Shown piece by piece: positions 1 through 7,584 of a stretch of DNA of 37,994 bases. Position 1 is the stretch's first letter. Each line of letters opens with the position of its first letter. The notes under the pieces are model-generated. The model was not told the origin of the DNA. It saw only the letters and a list, made by a program, of their open reading frames with translations, and did no database searches. Source of the DNA: CAZFLD01 sp964519835 (lineage in GTDB: Bacteria; Spirochaetota; Spirochaetia; DSM-27196; CAZFLD01); contig CAZFLD010000038.1 in the NCBI GenBank assembly GCA_964519835.1, forward strand, positions 1-37,994, written 5' to 3'. A program made the position numbers and the translations under genes.

Positions 1-53
1 GCGACGATTTGGTCGAGTATTCTTCGTTCCTTCGCGCTCAAGCCAGCTCTCAT
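1..53 (-). CDS. possible N-terminal end of a gene cut by the left window edge
   Basis: On the minus strand an ATG at 53-51 opens a frame that runs off the window and reads MRAGLSAKERRILDQIV. The composition looks like the start of a real soluble protein (a helical stretch rich in Lys, Glu and Arg). Only 17 codons are visible and no strong ribosome binding site precedes it. No family can be assigned. The competing plus-strand frame from base 1 to the stop at 103 could instead be a C-terminal tail, but it reads less like protein. Confidence 0.3.
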   Translation of the reverse strand, partial: MRAGLSAKERRILDQIV

Positions 54-350
54 TTACTATATTCTGACTGCAATTAGCGACGCAATCAAGCATCATTCGC
101 AGTAGAAATATCCCTTCCGAGAAGTATATTATGTAATCATCAAATGCCAGTTCAGGGCATCTTATGCGCTTACAACACAATCTCTTCGCGCAGTATCAAG
201 GCCACCGGGCCGCCCCCCCGGTCCGGCGGTATGCCCCCACTGTGACCCACTGGGCACGTATAGCTGAACGTGGCGATCAGAAGTCGGTTGGAGCGAAAAG
301 GCAGGACCGGTTGCTGGATCCTGTGTGCTGCAGGCTGTCGGCAAGCATTG

Positions 351-395
351 CGAGAATGCTGTTGATTCTCTCGATGGTATGATATTAGTTACCAT
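351..395. promoter_or_regulatory. two adjacent inverted repeats before the toxin-antitoxin locus
   Basis: Two short palindromes lie side by side. GAGAAT at 352-357 pairs with ATTCTC at 365-370, and ATGGTA at 374-379 pairs with TACCAT at 390-395. They sit exactly where the toxin frame begins. HigA-type antitoxins usually repress their own promoter through such inverted repeats, so these are candidate operators for the antitoxin encoded at 732. This is inferred from position and symmetry only; no convincing -35/-10 pair was found. Confidence 0.35.
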
Positions 396-727
396 ATACG
401 CTGCAATTCAGCCTGGTTGAGTACTTGGGAGACGAGAAGTCCTGCTTCGCTGAGTGGTTCTCCGGCTTGGACGCCGCGCCCGCCGCACGGATCGATAGAT
501 ATGTTCGACGAACGGAGTTCGGCAACTTCGAAGACTCGAAATCGGTTGGCAAGGGCGTTCGAGAATTGCACATTGATATTGTACCTGCCTATCGAGTGTA
601 GTACGGGATCGACGAAGGTCGGATAGCCCTGCTCCTCGGTGGCGGGACGAAACATGGCCAATCTCGGGATATCAGGAACGCCATAGACAGGTGGACGACG
701 TACAAAGAACGGAAGAAGACGAGGTGA
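389..727 (+). pseudogene. broken Gp49/HigB-like (RelE superfamily) toxin with in-frame stop codons
   Basis: Translating codons from 389 gives a continuous Gp49-like toxin (addiction-module killer protein, PF05973 type) apart from one TAG at 599-601. The frame begins LPYTLQFSLVEYL, continues with FGNFEDSKSVGKGVREL, then AYRV-stop-YGIDEGRIALLLGGG and RDIRNAIDRW, and ends with TGA at 725-727. In the family the motif is 'YRVYF/YRVYY', so the stop most likely replaces the aromatic residue of the core strand. The start is also lost: the nearest in-frame ATG, at 374, is followed by TGA (380) and TAG (386). The toxin lies 4 bases before its partner antitoxin at 732. It is an inactive mRNA-interferase-type gene unless the stop is read through. 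I am confident of the family resemblance and of the stop. Confidence 0.75.
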
Positions 728-731
728 AAAC

Positions 732-1046
732 ATGGCATTGACTAGAGAATATCGAGAGACCGTTATTGAGCGTTTGAGAGCCGACCGGGAGTTCACTGCC
801 GCGCTGTTTTCGAAAGCTATTTCCGCATTCGTCGAAGGTGATAGAGAAACTACGCTCTCCATCCTGCGCAATCTGGTTCATGCTCCCATATCGTTCAAGA
901 CGCTATCTGAGCAGACCGGCTTCGACGAGAAGGGTCTCCATCGGATGCTCAGCAGTCGAGGTAATCCGACGACTCAGAACCTCTCCACGCTGCTGCACAC
1001 CATCGAGAAGGATCTCGACCTGCGGGTTGAAGTGAAGGCTGTATAG
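732..1046 (+). CDS. HTH antitoxin of a HigBA/Gp49-type toxin-antitoxin module
   Basis: This 104-residue protein matches the 'addiction module antidote protein' family (TIGR02684 type). Its N-terminal helix contains ISAFVEGDRETTLSILRNLV, followed by a helix-turn-helix (about residues 55-80: KTLSEQTGFDEKGLHRML) and the characteristic SSRGNPTTQNLSTLLHTI. It should bind the toxin and the operator and repress the pair. The start is supported by GAGGTG at 721-726, five bases before the ATG. It directly follows the decayed toxin reading frame, so it is now probably an orphan antitoxin. It could be kept as a plain regulator or as an anti-addiction gene. Confidence 0.8.
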   Translation: MALTREYRETVIERLRADREFTAALFSKAISAFVEGDRETTLSILRNLVHAPISFKTLSEQTGFDEKGLHRMLSSRGNPTTQNLSTLLHTIEKDLDLRVEVKAV

Positions 1047-1174
1047 CGGCCCCGCCCTCGGACGCGGTGTTCGCCGGCGTGGATGCCTGTTGCGCAAGGT
1101 GTTTTTCACGTGCCCCATCGAGCATCTGCTTGAGGCTGGGACCAACGGAGACTCCTGATGACTGACGGCGTGGC

Positions 1175-1199
1175 CGGGCCGTTACGAGGGCCGTTTTTT
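1175..1199 (+). terminator. probable intrinsic terminator after the antitoxin
   Basis: CGGGCC at 1175-1180 pairs with GGGCCG at 1188-1193 (one G-G mismatch) around a 7-base loop and is followed by six T residues (1194-1199). Outer bases 1164-1168 (ACGGC) can also pair with 1190-1194. Apart from this, the 289 bases between the antitoxin and the convergent MFS gene contain nothing I recognise. Confidence 0.45.
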
Positions 1200-1335
1200 C
1201 TTCCCCGAGAATAAAGGCGCTACCGATTGTGATATTTTTGACAACCGAAGAAGACAGCGATCACACGGATCGATCTGTTTACACCGGTGCTGAATGAGCC
1301 GACATCACGCCGTAGAGGTGGTTAGCCGCCGGACG

Positions 1336-2637
1336 TTAGGCGTCGGCCTCTCCGCCTTTGACACCGCCCATCACGAAAAACGCAGCGAGGAAGCACACAA
1401 ACGCAAAAACAAAAATCATCCGTAGTCCGCCGATCGGACCCAGCGCCGGTGTAAACAGGTCGATGACGCCGCCGGAGATCGGTGGCGAAATGATGGCGGC
1501 CCCCTGCGAAAAGAAATAGTAGAGGCCGGTGTAGATCCCGATGTTACCAAAGTGGGCCATCTGCCAGAGCATCGGAAAGGAGTTGGTAATAACCGAGCCC
1601 CACATGGCCCCGAACACAAAAAGCAACACCAAAAAGGCGATCCAAGCGGCAATCGCGCCGAGCCCGAGGGCCGCCGTGATCGGCTCGTGGAAAAAAATCG
1701 CAACGAGGACAACCGACACGCCCGCCAGGCAAATACGGATAAGACGCTTGCGGCCGATTCGATGAGCGAGAATGCCCGACGGGATCGCGAAGATTCCATA
1801 AGAAATCGCAACGGCGCCCGCGGAAAGCCCCGCTAACCCTTCAGAAACTCCAAGAACGTCGCGGCTATAGATTCCGACAAACGGCAAAAGCCCCTGATAT
1901 GCCAGAAACCAGAAGAAAATACCGAGCAAAATCAGCATGGCGCTTTTGTCTTGTCCTCCGAACACCATCGACAGAGACTTCGAGAGCTTCTCGCGCGTCT
2001 CGTCGGTCTTGGCCGCGTGCCGTTCCTTGACAAACAAAAAGAGAAGGACGGTAGCCAGGATCACCAGCAACCCTGCCAGCAAAAAGGGCAGGCGCCTGGC
2101 GGAAGAGCCAATAATCGGCAACTGGATGTCCACGTCCATAAGCGGTGCCAACGCCACCGTCCCGACTATCGCGGCAATCGCTCCCATAGTGTTGATAACG
2201 CCGTTTGCCTCGCTCCGAAACTCTCCGGGCACGGTGTCCGGCATAAGAGCAACGACAGGTCCGCGCGCGGCCTGCTTTGCCATGTTAAGAAAAAAGATAA
2301 GCGCAACCAGAGCTGCGAGCGTACCGGTCGGTAGGGCTCCAAAGGGGATCAACGCAAAAAAGATGCCGGACAGCGGAACGGTTACAAGAATGTACGGCAT
2401 ACGTCGCCCTATCGGCGTTCTGGTCTTGTCGGACAACGTGGCGACCAAGGGAATCAAAAAGAGAGCAAGTACATTGTCCAGGGTCATGACCAAGCCGATC
2501 AAAAACCGGGAGTCTATAAAGTCGTCGAGGAAGATCGGCACGTAGGTGTCGTAGAGCGGATCCATAAGACCCATCGTGAAGAAGCCGAGGCCGATCAGAA
2601 TCGTGTTTCGATAAAAGCCCTTGGGAAGCGTCGACAT
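1336..2637 (-). CDS. MFS transporter, SLC45/GPH sugar-symporter-like
   Basis: A 433-residue polytopic membrane protein of the major facilitator superfamily. Near the N-terminus it has MDPLYDTYVPIFL in the first membrane segment, and after TM2 the loop SDKTRTPIGRRMPYILV, which is the conserved A-motif form of sucrose/SLC45 and glycoside-pentoside-hexuronide cation symporters. The second half repeats the motif as HRIGRKRLI. A sugar or glycoside substrate is plausible but not shown. I start it at the ATG of MSTLPKGFYRN (2637). The open frame continues 59 codons upstream, but that part is antisense to the KDDEPA repeat of the preceding gene and gives an artificial QGRRTG repeat. It follows that gene by 32 bases in the same direction, so the two may be co-transcribed. 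Confidence 0.85.
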   Translation of the reverse strand: MSTLPKGFYRNTILIGLGFFTMGLMDPLYDTYVPIFLDDFIDSRFLIGLVMTLDNVLALFLIPLVATLSDKTRTPIGRRMPYILVTVPLSGIFFALIPFGALPTGTLAALVALIFFLNMAKQAARGPVVALMPDTVPGEFRSEANGVINTMGAIAAIVGTVALAPLMDVDIQLPIIGSSARRLPFLLAGLLVILATVLLFLFVKERHAAKTDETREKLSKSLSMVFGGQDKSAMLILLGIFFWFLAYQGLLPFVGIYSRDVLGVSEGLAGLSAGAVAISYGIFAIPSGILAHRIGRKRLIRICLAGVSVVLVAIFFHEPITAALGLGAIAAWIAFLVLLFVFGAMWGSVITNSFPMLWQMAHFGNIGIYTGLYYFFSQGAAIISPPISGGVIDLFTPALGPIGGLRMIFVFAFVCFLAAFFVMGGVKGGEADA

Positions 2638-2669
2638 CGGCTGGAGAATAGGCCGCGCTTTTGTGTCTG

Positions 2670-3749
2670 TCAACGGCTCGGTTCGTCGTCCTTGGCCGGT
2701 TCGTCGTCCTTGGCCGGTTCGTCGTCCTTGGCCGGCTCGTCGTCCTTGGCCAACTCGTCGCGCAGCATCCGGCGAAGCTCCATCTCGTCCGCCGCGTCGT
2801 CCTGGAGCTTCCACTGCTGCACCGCCACTTGCCGCTTTACAACCTCGATGACTTGGTCCGCCGTTTTTGTCACGATGCGATTGAGCTCCGCGTCCTCTTC
2901 AGGCGCGACCAAGGCGTCGAAGAGCACGTCGGCCGTTTCGTCGATGAGTCGTTTGTTGTTCTCGGAGACCAGGTCCTGCAACACCCCATGCACTACGTCG
3001 CGAACAAGCTCCTCCATGGCGCGGCGGGCCGTGTCGCGAATTGTGCCTCCGATCATCGGCAAGCGAGACAGCCGTCCCAACGCCGTGTTCGACCGCACGG
3101 CGGTGTCGACTCGCCGATGGATGTACGAGTCGATTTCCGGTCGGTACCGACGGTACGCGGAGCCCGCCGCGATACGGACGCGGTGAGAGAGCCATTCGAC
3201 GATCTGCGCCTGTGCGGGGCGAACAACATCGTCAACAATACGCTCGACAACAGGGCCGCCGTGGCGAACCTCCTCCTGCACGTCCGTAAGGATTCGAATC
3301 ACAACCCGATCAGTCACCTCCTCAACGGCAACCGAGTAATACTTTCGAAGGAGTTTGGCAAATCCGGTGCGCGATAGGTCGATGGCGCCGGATTTGTTCA
3401 ATCGATAGAGGATTGTTACGAGGCGGAGAAGCCTGAGAAATCGAAAACCGCCTACAGGAACACAGCCGAGCAAGTCATACCAGTGCAGAAACGGAAAGAA
3501 GTACCACCGGTGGTGGGTATGACGCACGGCCGCCAGAATCCATCCAACGACAAAATCGGCCAAAAACACCACAACAAAAGCGAGGTCTATAAAAAAGAAA
3601 TTTGGGTGGATCTCCCGCGCATAGGTCTCGGCAAACTCCGGAAGGATTTGCGCAAGACCGTTTTGAACGGCCTGCACCTCAAAGAGCCAGTCGAATATAA
3701 TCCACAGGAGGTTCGCGATGAGGAGTACGACCATCGCGATGTCGACCAC
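2670..3749 (-). CDS. voltage-sensor-like ion-transport domain protein with long soluble tail
   Basis: A 359-residue protein. The first ~130 residues contain four membrane segments: MVVLLIANLLWIIFDWLF, FFFIDLAFVVVFLADFVVGW, a third around WYDLLGCVPVGG, and a fourth reading FRFLRLLRLVTILYRL with arginines every third position. This is the S1-S4 layout of an ion-transport voltage sensor. No pore loop or S5-S6 pair follows. Instead there are ~210 hydrophilic, helical residues and a tail of four KDDEPA units. It could be a stand-alone sensor, a proton-channel-like protein or a degenerate channel. The start is uncertain: GTG at 3749 is the first usable codon after the in-frame stop of the upstream peptidase gene, but the good AAAGGAG (near 3802-3808) lies about 50 bases before it. 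Known: Hv1 and VSP proteins have sensors without pores. Inferred: any function here. Confidence 0.65.
   Translation of the reverse strand: MVDIAMVVLLIANLLWIIFDWLFEVQAVQNGLAQILPEFAETYAREIHPNFFFIDLAFVVVFLADFVVGWILAAVRHTHHRWYFFPFLHWYDLLGCVPVGGFRFLRLLRLVTILYRLNKSGAIDLSRTGFAKLLRKYYSVAVEEVTDRVVIRILTDVQEEVRHGGPVVERIVDDVVRPAQAQIVEWLSHRVRIAAGSAYRRYRPEIDSYIHRRVDTAVRSNTALGRLSRLPMIGGTIRDTARRAMEELVRDVVHGVLQDLVSENNKRLIDETADVLFDALVAPEEDAELNRIVTKTADQVIEVVKRQVAVQQWKLQDDAADEMELRRMLRDELAKDDEPAKDDEPAKDDEPAKDDEPSR
2680..2751. repeat. 18-bp tandem repeat, four copies
   Basis: Four 18-base units with the core TTCGTCGTCCTTGGCC lie head to tail. Three are identical and the last differs by one base (GGC for GGT at its start). 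On the minus strand they encode the KDDEPA tail of the voltage-sensor-like protein. Such repeats expand and contract by slippage. Confidence 0.9.
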
Positions 3750-3791
3750 AAGAAATCGGTACGTACGACGCTGGATTTTTGCGATACCGGC

Positions 3792-5486
3792 CTACACTCC
3801 TTTGGGAGGTGCGCCCGCCGGCGACAAGCCACCGCCCGACGAGCCCCCGCCCGAGAAGGTTGACGGGCCACCTGCCGTTGGCCGACCGCCGCTCCCTGTC
3901 GCGTCGCCGTCGGCAAGAGCGTTTGTGTAGAATCCCGCGATGTCGTCCCGAAAGGCCCGCCGCGAGTCCTCCCAAGCGTAGAACATGTGGCCACCGCCGT
4001 AGTGTTTCAAGCTGAGCTTGCCGGTGTGGACCGTCGCTCCCGTCGCCCCCGTGATTCGCCCCGCTTTCTGCATGCGCATTAAGCGGGCGAGCCGGTTTGA
4101 GGAGTAGTACGGCGTGATAAGATCGTAAATGCCGTGGGAAATGCGTACGTTCAAGTGGGGGTTTAGGCTCATTCCGTAGCGTAGGTCATCGGTTGCGCCG
4201 ACCTGGCTCTCTAAGGCATGGCGATCAAAATCGATTTTCCACGAGCGGTTTACGTCCATGCTCAAGAGATGGTAGTCGCGATCGGTTTGGATACCAAGAT
4301 TGCCGCGCAGGTGACTGTTGATGCCGGAGGCGAACACCCGCTCGATGCCGTACAACGTGGGGTCGGGTCCTTCGTAGCGCTCCCGGTCCGGATAGGGGTC
4401 TCGCGCCGTGACGGTGGCGTCATACAGACCGCACACCAGACCTTCGTCGCTAAGAAGCTCACGGACAAATCGCCTTGCGGAGACGCGGCCGCTCAGCTTG
4501 GCGACAAGCTCGGTGGGCAATCCCAGACGAGAGGCCGCTTCGCCGAGCACGCCGTCGGGATCTCCGCCACGGATCAATGCCGCCGGCAGTGTCGACGCTG
4601 CAAAGTGTTCGGCGTCGCTTAATACCGCCTCCAGGGAGAAGGTTCCGTCGGACCAGCGGCCTTTTTTGTGGAATGCCGCGGCGGCGGCCAGAGATGGGAA
4701 AAGGTCGACCCACGGGAGCACGTCGTAATCGGAAGAATCGAGAAGCGAAAACTCCAGCGCCGGCGAGATAAGCACGGCGCCGTTTAATCCAATGCCGTAC
4801 CCCTCCTGCAACAGCTTTGTGAGCTTTGCCGCGCGGAACCCTCCGTAGCTTTCGCCGGCAACAAACACCGGCGACTCCCAGCGCTGATGCTTTGAGAGAA
4901 ACTTCTGCATAAACTCGCCCAACGCCTTCAGATCGCGGTTTAGACCAAAAAACTCCTTCTCTTTGTCGTCCTCGGCTGAAGCGCCGCTCCCGCCGGCGGC
5001 CCCGGAAGTGCCGGCGGCTCCTGCACCCCCGCCTCCGGCTGCGTCGCCCGAGCCGGCGTGGCCCCCGCCCTCCTCATTGCGCACCGCGCGGCTGAAGCCG
5101 GTCCCGACGGGATCGACAAACACCAGGTCGGTGAACGGTAGCCAGCTCTCGGCGTTGTCTACGATGCGGACCGGCGGCGGACCGGCGGTCCCGTCGGCGC
5201 CGAAAGCGACCCGCCGGGGGCCAACCGCACCGACGTGGAGGTAGGCGCTTGCCGCTCCGGGCCCGCCGTTGAACACAAAAGTAAGAGGCCGATCTCCGGC
5301 GGCCTCCTCCCGGAGATACGCGACGTGAAAGATCTCCGCGACGGGTTTTTCTTTCTCGCGAAGCAACATCCACTCAGCAACCGCCCTGTAGCGGAACGAA
5401 TCGGCGAGCGACCACGCGTGCTCGGTTGTGCTGCCCTGGGGAGGCGAGTATTCAGAGTGATCCGACTGATGTGTTTTTTGGTCCAT
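3792..5486 (-). CDS. serine carboxypeptidase-like protein (peptidase family S10)
   Basis: A 564-residue alpha/beta hydrolase of the S10 family. It carries the substrate-binding and oxyanion motif FVFNGGPGAASAYLHVG (residues ~70-86), the nucleophile motif FVAGESYGGFRAAKL (Ser213), a probable Asp in HGIYDLITPYYS and the His in KHYGGGHMFY. Bacterial S10 proteins cleave C-terminal residues from peptides. No signal peptide is visible; the N-terminus MDQKTHQSDHSEY is hydrophilic, so a cytoplasmic location is likely. A Gly/Ala/Ser-rich stretch (about residues 138-173) is inserted between the two motifs, and a second one precedes the C-terminus. The start ATG has GAGGT 2 bases before it. The TAG stop is in the same frame as the downstream voltage-sensor gene. 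Confidence 0.9.
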   Translation of the reverse strand: MDQKTHQSDHSEYSPPQGSTTEHAWSLADSFRYRAVAEWMLLREKEKPVAEIFHVAYLREEAAGDRPLTFVFNGGPGAASAYLHVGAVGPRRVAFGADGTAGPPPVRIVDNAESWLPFTDLVFVDPVGTGFSRAVRNEEGGGHAGSGDAAGGGGAGAAGTSGAAGGSGASAEDDKEKEFFGLNRDLKALGEFMQKFLSKHQRWESPVFVAGESYGGFRAAKLTKLLQEGYGIGLNGAVLISPALEFSLLDSSDYDVLPWVDLFPSLAAAAAFHKKGRWSDGTFSLEAVLSDAEHFAASTLPAALIRGGDPDGVLGEAASRLGLPTELVAKLSGRVSARRFVRELLSDEGLVCGLYDATVTARDPYPDRERYEGPDPTLYGIERVFASGINSHLRGNLGIQTDRDYHLLSMDVNRSWKIDFDRHALESQVGATDDLRYGMSLNPHLNVRISHGIYDLITPYYSSNRLARLMRMQKAGRITGATGATVHTGKLSLKHYGGGHMFYAWEDSRRAFRDDIAGFYTNALADGDATGSGGRPTAGGPSTFSGGGSSGGGLSPAGAPPKGV

Positions 5487-5494
5487 GACCTCGA

Positions 5495-5500
5495 ATTATA
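5495..5500 (-). promoter_or_regulatory. candidate -10 box for the S10 peptidase gene
   Basis: A perfect TATAAT lies on the minus strand with its last base 8 bases before the ATG at 5486. No good -35 hexamer is found 16-18 bases further up. If used, transcription would begin at or near the start codon, giving a nearly leaderless mRNA. Confidence 0.3.
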
Positions 5501-5562
5501 CCGCCGGAATCGGACGATAGGACAGGGACGCTGAGCACCGACGCAGACGAGCCGGCCGAACT

Positions 5563-6186
5563 CTAGTTGAGCGAAGGGCGATAGCCGGTTTCAGCTGCAA
5601 TTCGGTAGAGCTCGCCGAGAGAGCCAAAGGCTTCCGTCCACGCTGCTTCGGGGTCGGCGTGAAACACAAGGTCCTTCCGCGCCGGGATCACCAACCAGGC
5701 GCCATGCTCCAGCTCACCCTCGAGCTGCCCGGGCCCCCATCCTGAATAGCCCGCATACAGATGAACCGGCACGTCAATGCCGTCGTCAAGAGCGGTCCAT
5801 GCGTCCATGAGGTGCGGGGCCACGGCGTCGAACGACGGCTCGAACACGACCCCCGCCGCGACCTGGTGCGCTCCCTCACTTTCTCCCCCGAGCCCACCGT
5901 GGAGCAAAAAGATGTACTGCTGTTCGACCGGCCCCCCCACAAACACCGGGACGGCGGCCGCAGGCCTGTCGGCAAACTCGGGAACAATATCACCAAGTGT
6001 TGCCTCCGCTCGCCGGTTCACGACCAGGCCAAAAGCGCCGTGTTCGTCATGGGTGATTATTAAGACCACCGTTTTCACAAAATTGGGGTCCGCGAGCTCG
6101 AGCTCGGAGATCAAGAAGTGTCCGGAGAGATTCTCTGGGTAGCGGCGTTTTTTTGGATCGAAAAACTCTCGAGACTTGTCAGCCAT
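5563..6186 (-). CDS. YqgE/AlgH family protein (UPF0301)
   Basis: A 207-residue protein typical of the YqgE/AlgH family in length and motifs. It begins NLSGHFLISELELADPNF after a short leader, continues VVLIITHDEHGAFGLVVNR and PVFVGGPVEQQYIFLLH, and ends with LYAGYSGWGPGQLEGELEHG followed by WLVIPA. AlgH was named as a regulator of alginate genes in Pseudomonas, but the molecular role of the family is unsettled. The ATG of MADKSREFF (6186) is chosen over an ATG 13 codons earlier because AGAGGA stands seven bases before it. It is probably transcribed alone or with the S10 gene 76 bases downstream. Confidence 0.9.
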   Translation of the reverse strand: MADKSREFFDPKKRRYPENLSGHFLISELELADPNFVKTVVLIITHDEHGAFGLVVNRRAEATLGDIVPEFADRPAAAVPVFVGGPVEQQYIFLLHGGLGGESEGAHQVAAGVVFEPSFDAVAPHLMDAWTALDDGIDVPVHLYAGYSGWGPGQLEGELEHGAWLVIPARKDLVFHADPEAAWTEAFGSLGELYRIAAETGYRPSLN

Positions 6187-6308
6187 GTCAGGGTCCTCTT
6201 TTACTATACCAAGCCACACCTCCACTCGTGCAGAGGGTATCGCCGGTTTTTTTCCTTTTCGCGTGTTCTGCTTTTCAGTGACGAATGCATTGTGTAGGCT
6301 GTGTGGCC

Positions 6309-6836
6309 ATGACGCAACGGTCTCGAATTCTATTTACTCTCAGCGGCGCCCTTGTTGTGGCGGGAATCGTCGTCGGCATCGTCTTGGCCGGCCGGTCCGG
6401 CGGCATCGACAACGAGCAGTACCAAGAGGTCCTGGACCAGGCAGGCTATCCGCAAAATGTCGCCTTGAGACACTTTCCAGCGGAGCTACCGGATGCCGCA
6501 TCGGACGTGTACATCTATTATCAGGCCCGGGAGAGCGGCGCCTATCGAATGGAGTTGTGGCTCAAGCCCTCAACCGAGGACTACGAGCAAATCGTGGGTA
6601 CGGTTGCCGCGGGCGCGGTGGAAGAGGTGCGCCCGATCGACGAGAGCCCTGATCCTCGGCTGCCACGGATCCGCAGCAGAGACAACACGGGAGACCGTCC
6701 GCTGCCCCCGGGCAGCCGCGTGCTCTTTGCCGGCCTTACAGACACCGGCGACAATCCCTGGCAATCGGGAGTCACGTACGGACTGGTGTCGATTCCGGGT
6801 GAAAGACGTCTCGGCTACTTCGCGCGGCAGTGGTAG
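6309..6836 (+). CDS. hypothetical membrane-anchored protein
   Basis: A 175-residue protein with a basic N-terminus (MTQRSR) and one hydrophobic segment (about residues 8-28, rich in Val, Ile and Gly), followed by a soluble part predicted to lie outside the membrane. No catalytic motif is seen. The soluble region contains DVYIYYQARESGAYRMELWL and a C-terminal stretch ending in GYFARQW, suggestive of a small beta-rich domain. An alternative start eight codons earlier (6285) is possible, but the shorter form gives a cleaner membrane anchor. It is divergent from yqgE and precedes the pyrophosphatase by 73 bases. No family is recognised. Confidence 0.6.
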   Translation: MTQRSRILFTLSGALVVAGIVVGIVLAGRSGGIDNEQYQEVLDQAGYPQNVALRHFPAELPDAASDVYIYYQARESGAYRMELWLKPSTEDYEQIVGTVAAGAVEEVRPIDESPDPRLPRIRSRDNTGDRPLPPGSRVLFAGLTDTGDNPWQSGVTYGLVSIPGERRLGYFARQW

Positions 6837-6909
6837 CGATCGAGTCGCCACGCGCTCAGACCGGTCTCTTTGTCTTGACGCCGCGGAGCGCGGGTGCTAT
6901 CACCTTTCC

Positions 6910-7464
6910 ATGAACCCGTGGCATGACATTGCGGCAGACCGGATCGCTCCGGAGAAATTTATCGCCGTTATCGAAATCCCAAAGGGCAGCAAAAAGAAGT
7001 ACGAGCTCGACAAGGACACCGGCCTCATCAAGCTCGATCGTATTCTTTTTACCTCCACCCACTACCCTTCCAACTACGGCTTTATACCGCTGACGTGGGC
7101 CGACGACAACGATCCCCTCGATGTACTGGTGTTGTGCTCAGAGGTCCTCGATCCCTTGGCCATCGTCGACTGCTATCCGATCGGCGTGGTGAAAATGGTA
7201 GACAACGACGAGGTCGATGAAAAGATCATCGCAATCCCCTTTCACGATCCGGTCTTCTCGGGCTATCGCAACATATCGACCCTTCCGCAACACATCCTTA
7301 CTGAGATCTCCCACTTTTTTGAGGTCTACAAGGCCTTAGAGCACTCAAGCACATCAGTCAAAACCATCGTCGACCGGGACCAAGCGGTTGCGATTATCGC
7401 CAAGTCGCTGGCGCGCTACAAAGAGAAGTACCCCAAGCGTCAGCCCGGCAAAAAAAGGGTTTGA
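6910..7464 (+). CDS. ppa: inorganic pyrophosphatase (family I)
   Basis: A 184-residue soluble enzyme that hydrolyses pyrophosphate to two phosphates and so pulls biosynthetic reactions forward. The family I signature DDNDPLDVLVL (residues ~65-75) carries the metal-binding aspartates. Upstream are the substrate-contacting EIPKGSKKKYELD and HYPSNYGFIPLTW. The length is close to the usual 170-180 residues, with a slightly extended basic C-terminus (KRQPGKKRV). The ATG at 6910 is the first one matching the family N-terminus. Its last 25 bases overlap a small frame on the other strand. Confidence 0.95.
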   Translation: MNPWHDIAADRIAPEKFIAVIEIPKGSKKKYELDKDTGLIKLDRILFTSTHYPSNYGFIPLTWADDNDPLDVLVLCSEVLDPLAIVDCYPIGVVKMVDNDEVDEKIIAIPFHDPVFSGYRNISTLPQHILTEISHFFEVYKALEHSSTSVKTIVDRDQAVAIIAKSLARYKEKYPKRQPGKKRV

Positions 7465-7562
7465 TCGGTCTCCTCGACCTTAAAAAACTCCACGGCGCTT
7501 TCGAGTCCTTCGGCCTGCGCCGAGAGCTCCACACTGAGAAACACCGTGCATCGAATCCTCAT
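7440..7562 (-). CDS. possible 40-residue protein downstream of the sirtuin gene
   Basis: A short frame of 40 residues begins MRIRCTVFLSVELSAQ and contains GLESAVEFFKVEETD. Its best support is an excellent ribosome binding site, GGGAGG, six bases before the ATG. It starts 22 bases after the sirtuin stop, in the same direction, and its end overlaps the pyrophosphatase gene by 25 bases on the opposite strand. It is amphipathic and resembles no family I know. It may be a real small protein or the remaining head of a larger gene. Confidence 0.4.
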   Translation of the reverse strand: MRIRCTVFLSVELSAQAEGLESAVEFFKVEETDQTLFLPG

Positions 7563-7584
7563 CGTCAGCCTCCCGCGGTACTTA

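Noticed and set aside
201..235. GC-rich inverted pattern near 201-235 that might be a terminator
   Set aside because: The arms do not pair well and no T tract follows.
1238..1266. Perfect TTGACA that might be a -35 box
   Set aside because: No acceptable -10 hexamer occurs 16-18 bases downstream and no plus-strand gene follows.
2638..2814. N-terminal extension of the MFS gene with QGRRTG repeats
   Set aside because: The repeats are the antisense reading of the KDDEPA-coding repeats of the neighbouring gene; the MFS family starts near 2637.
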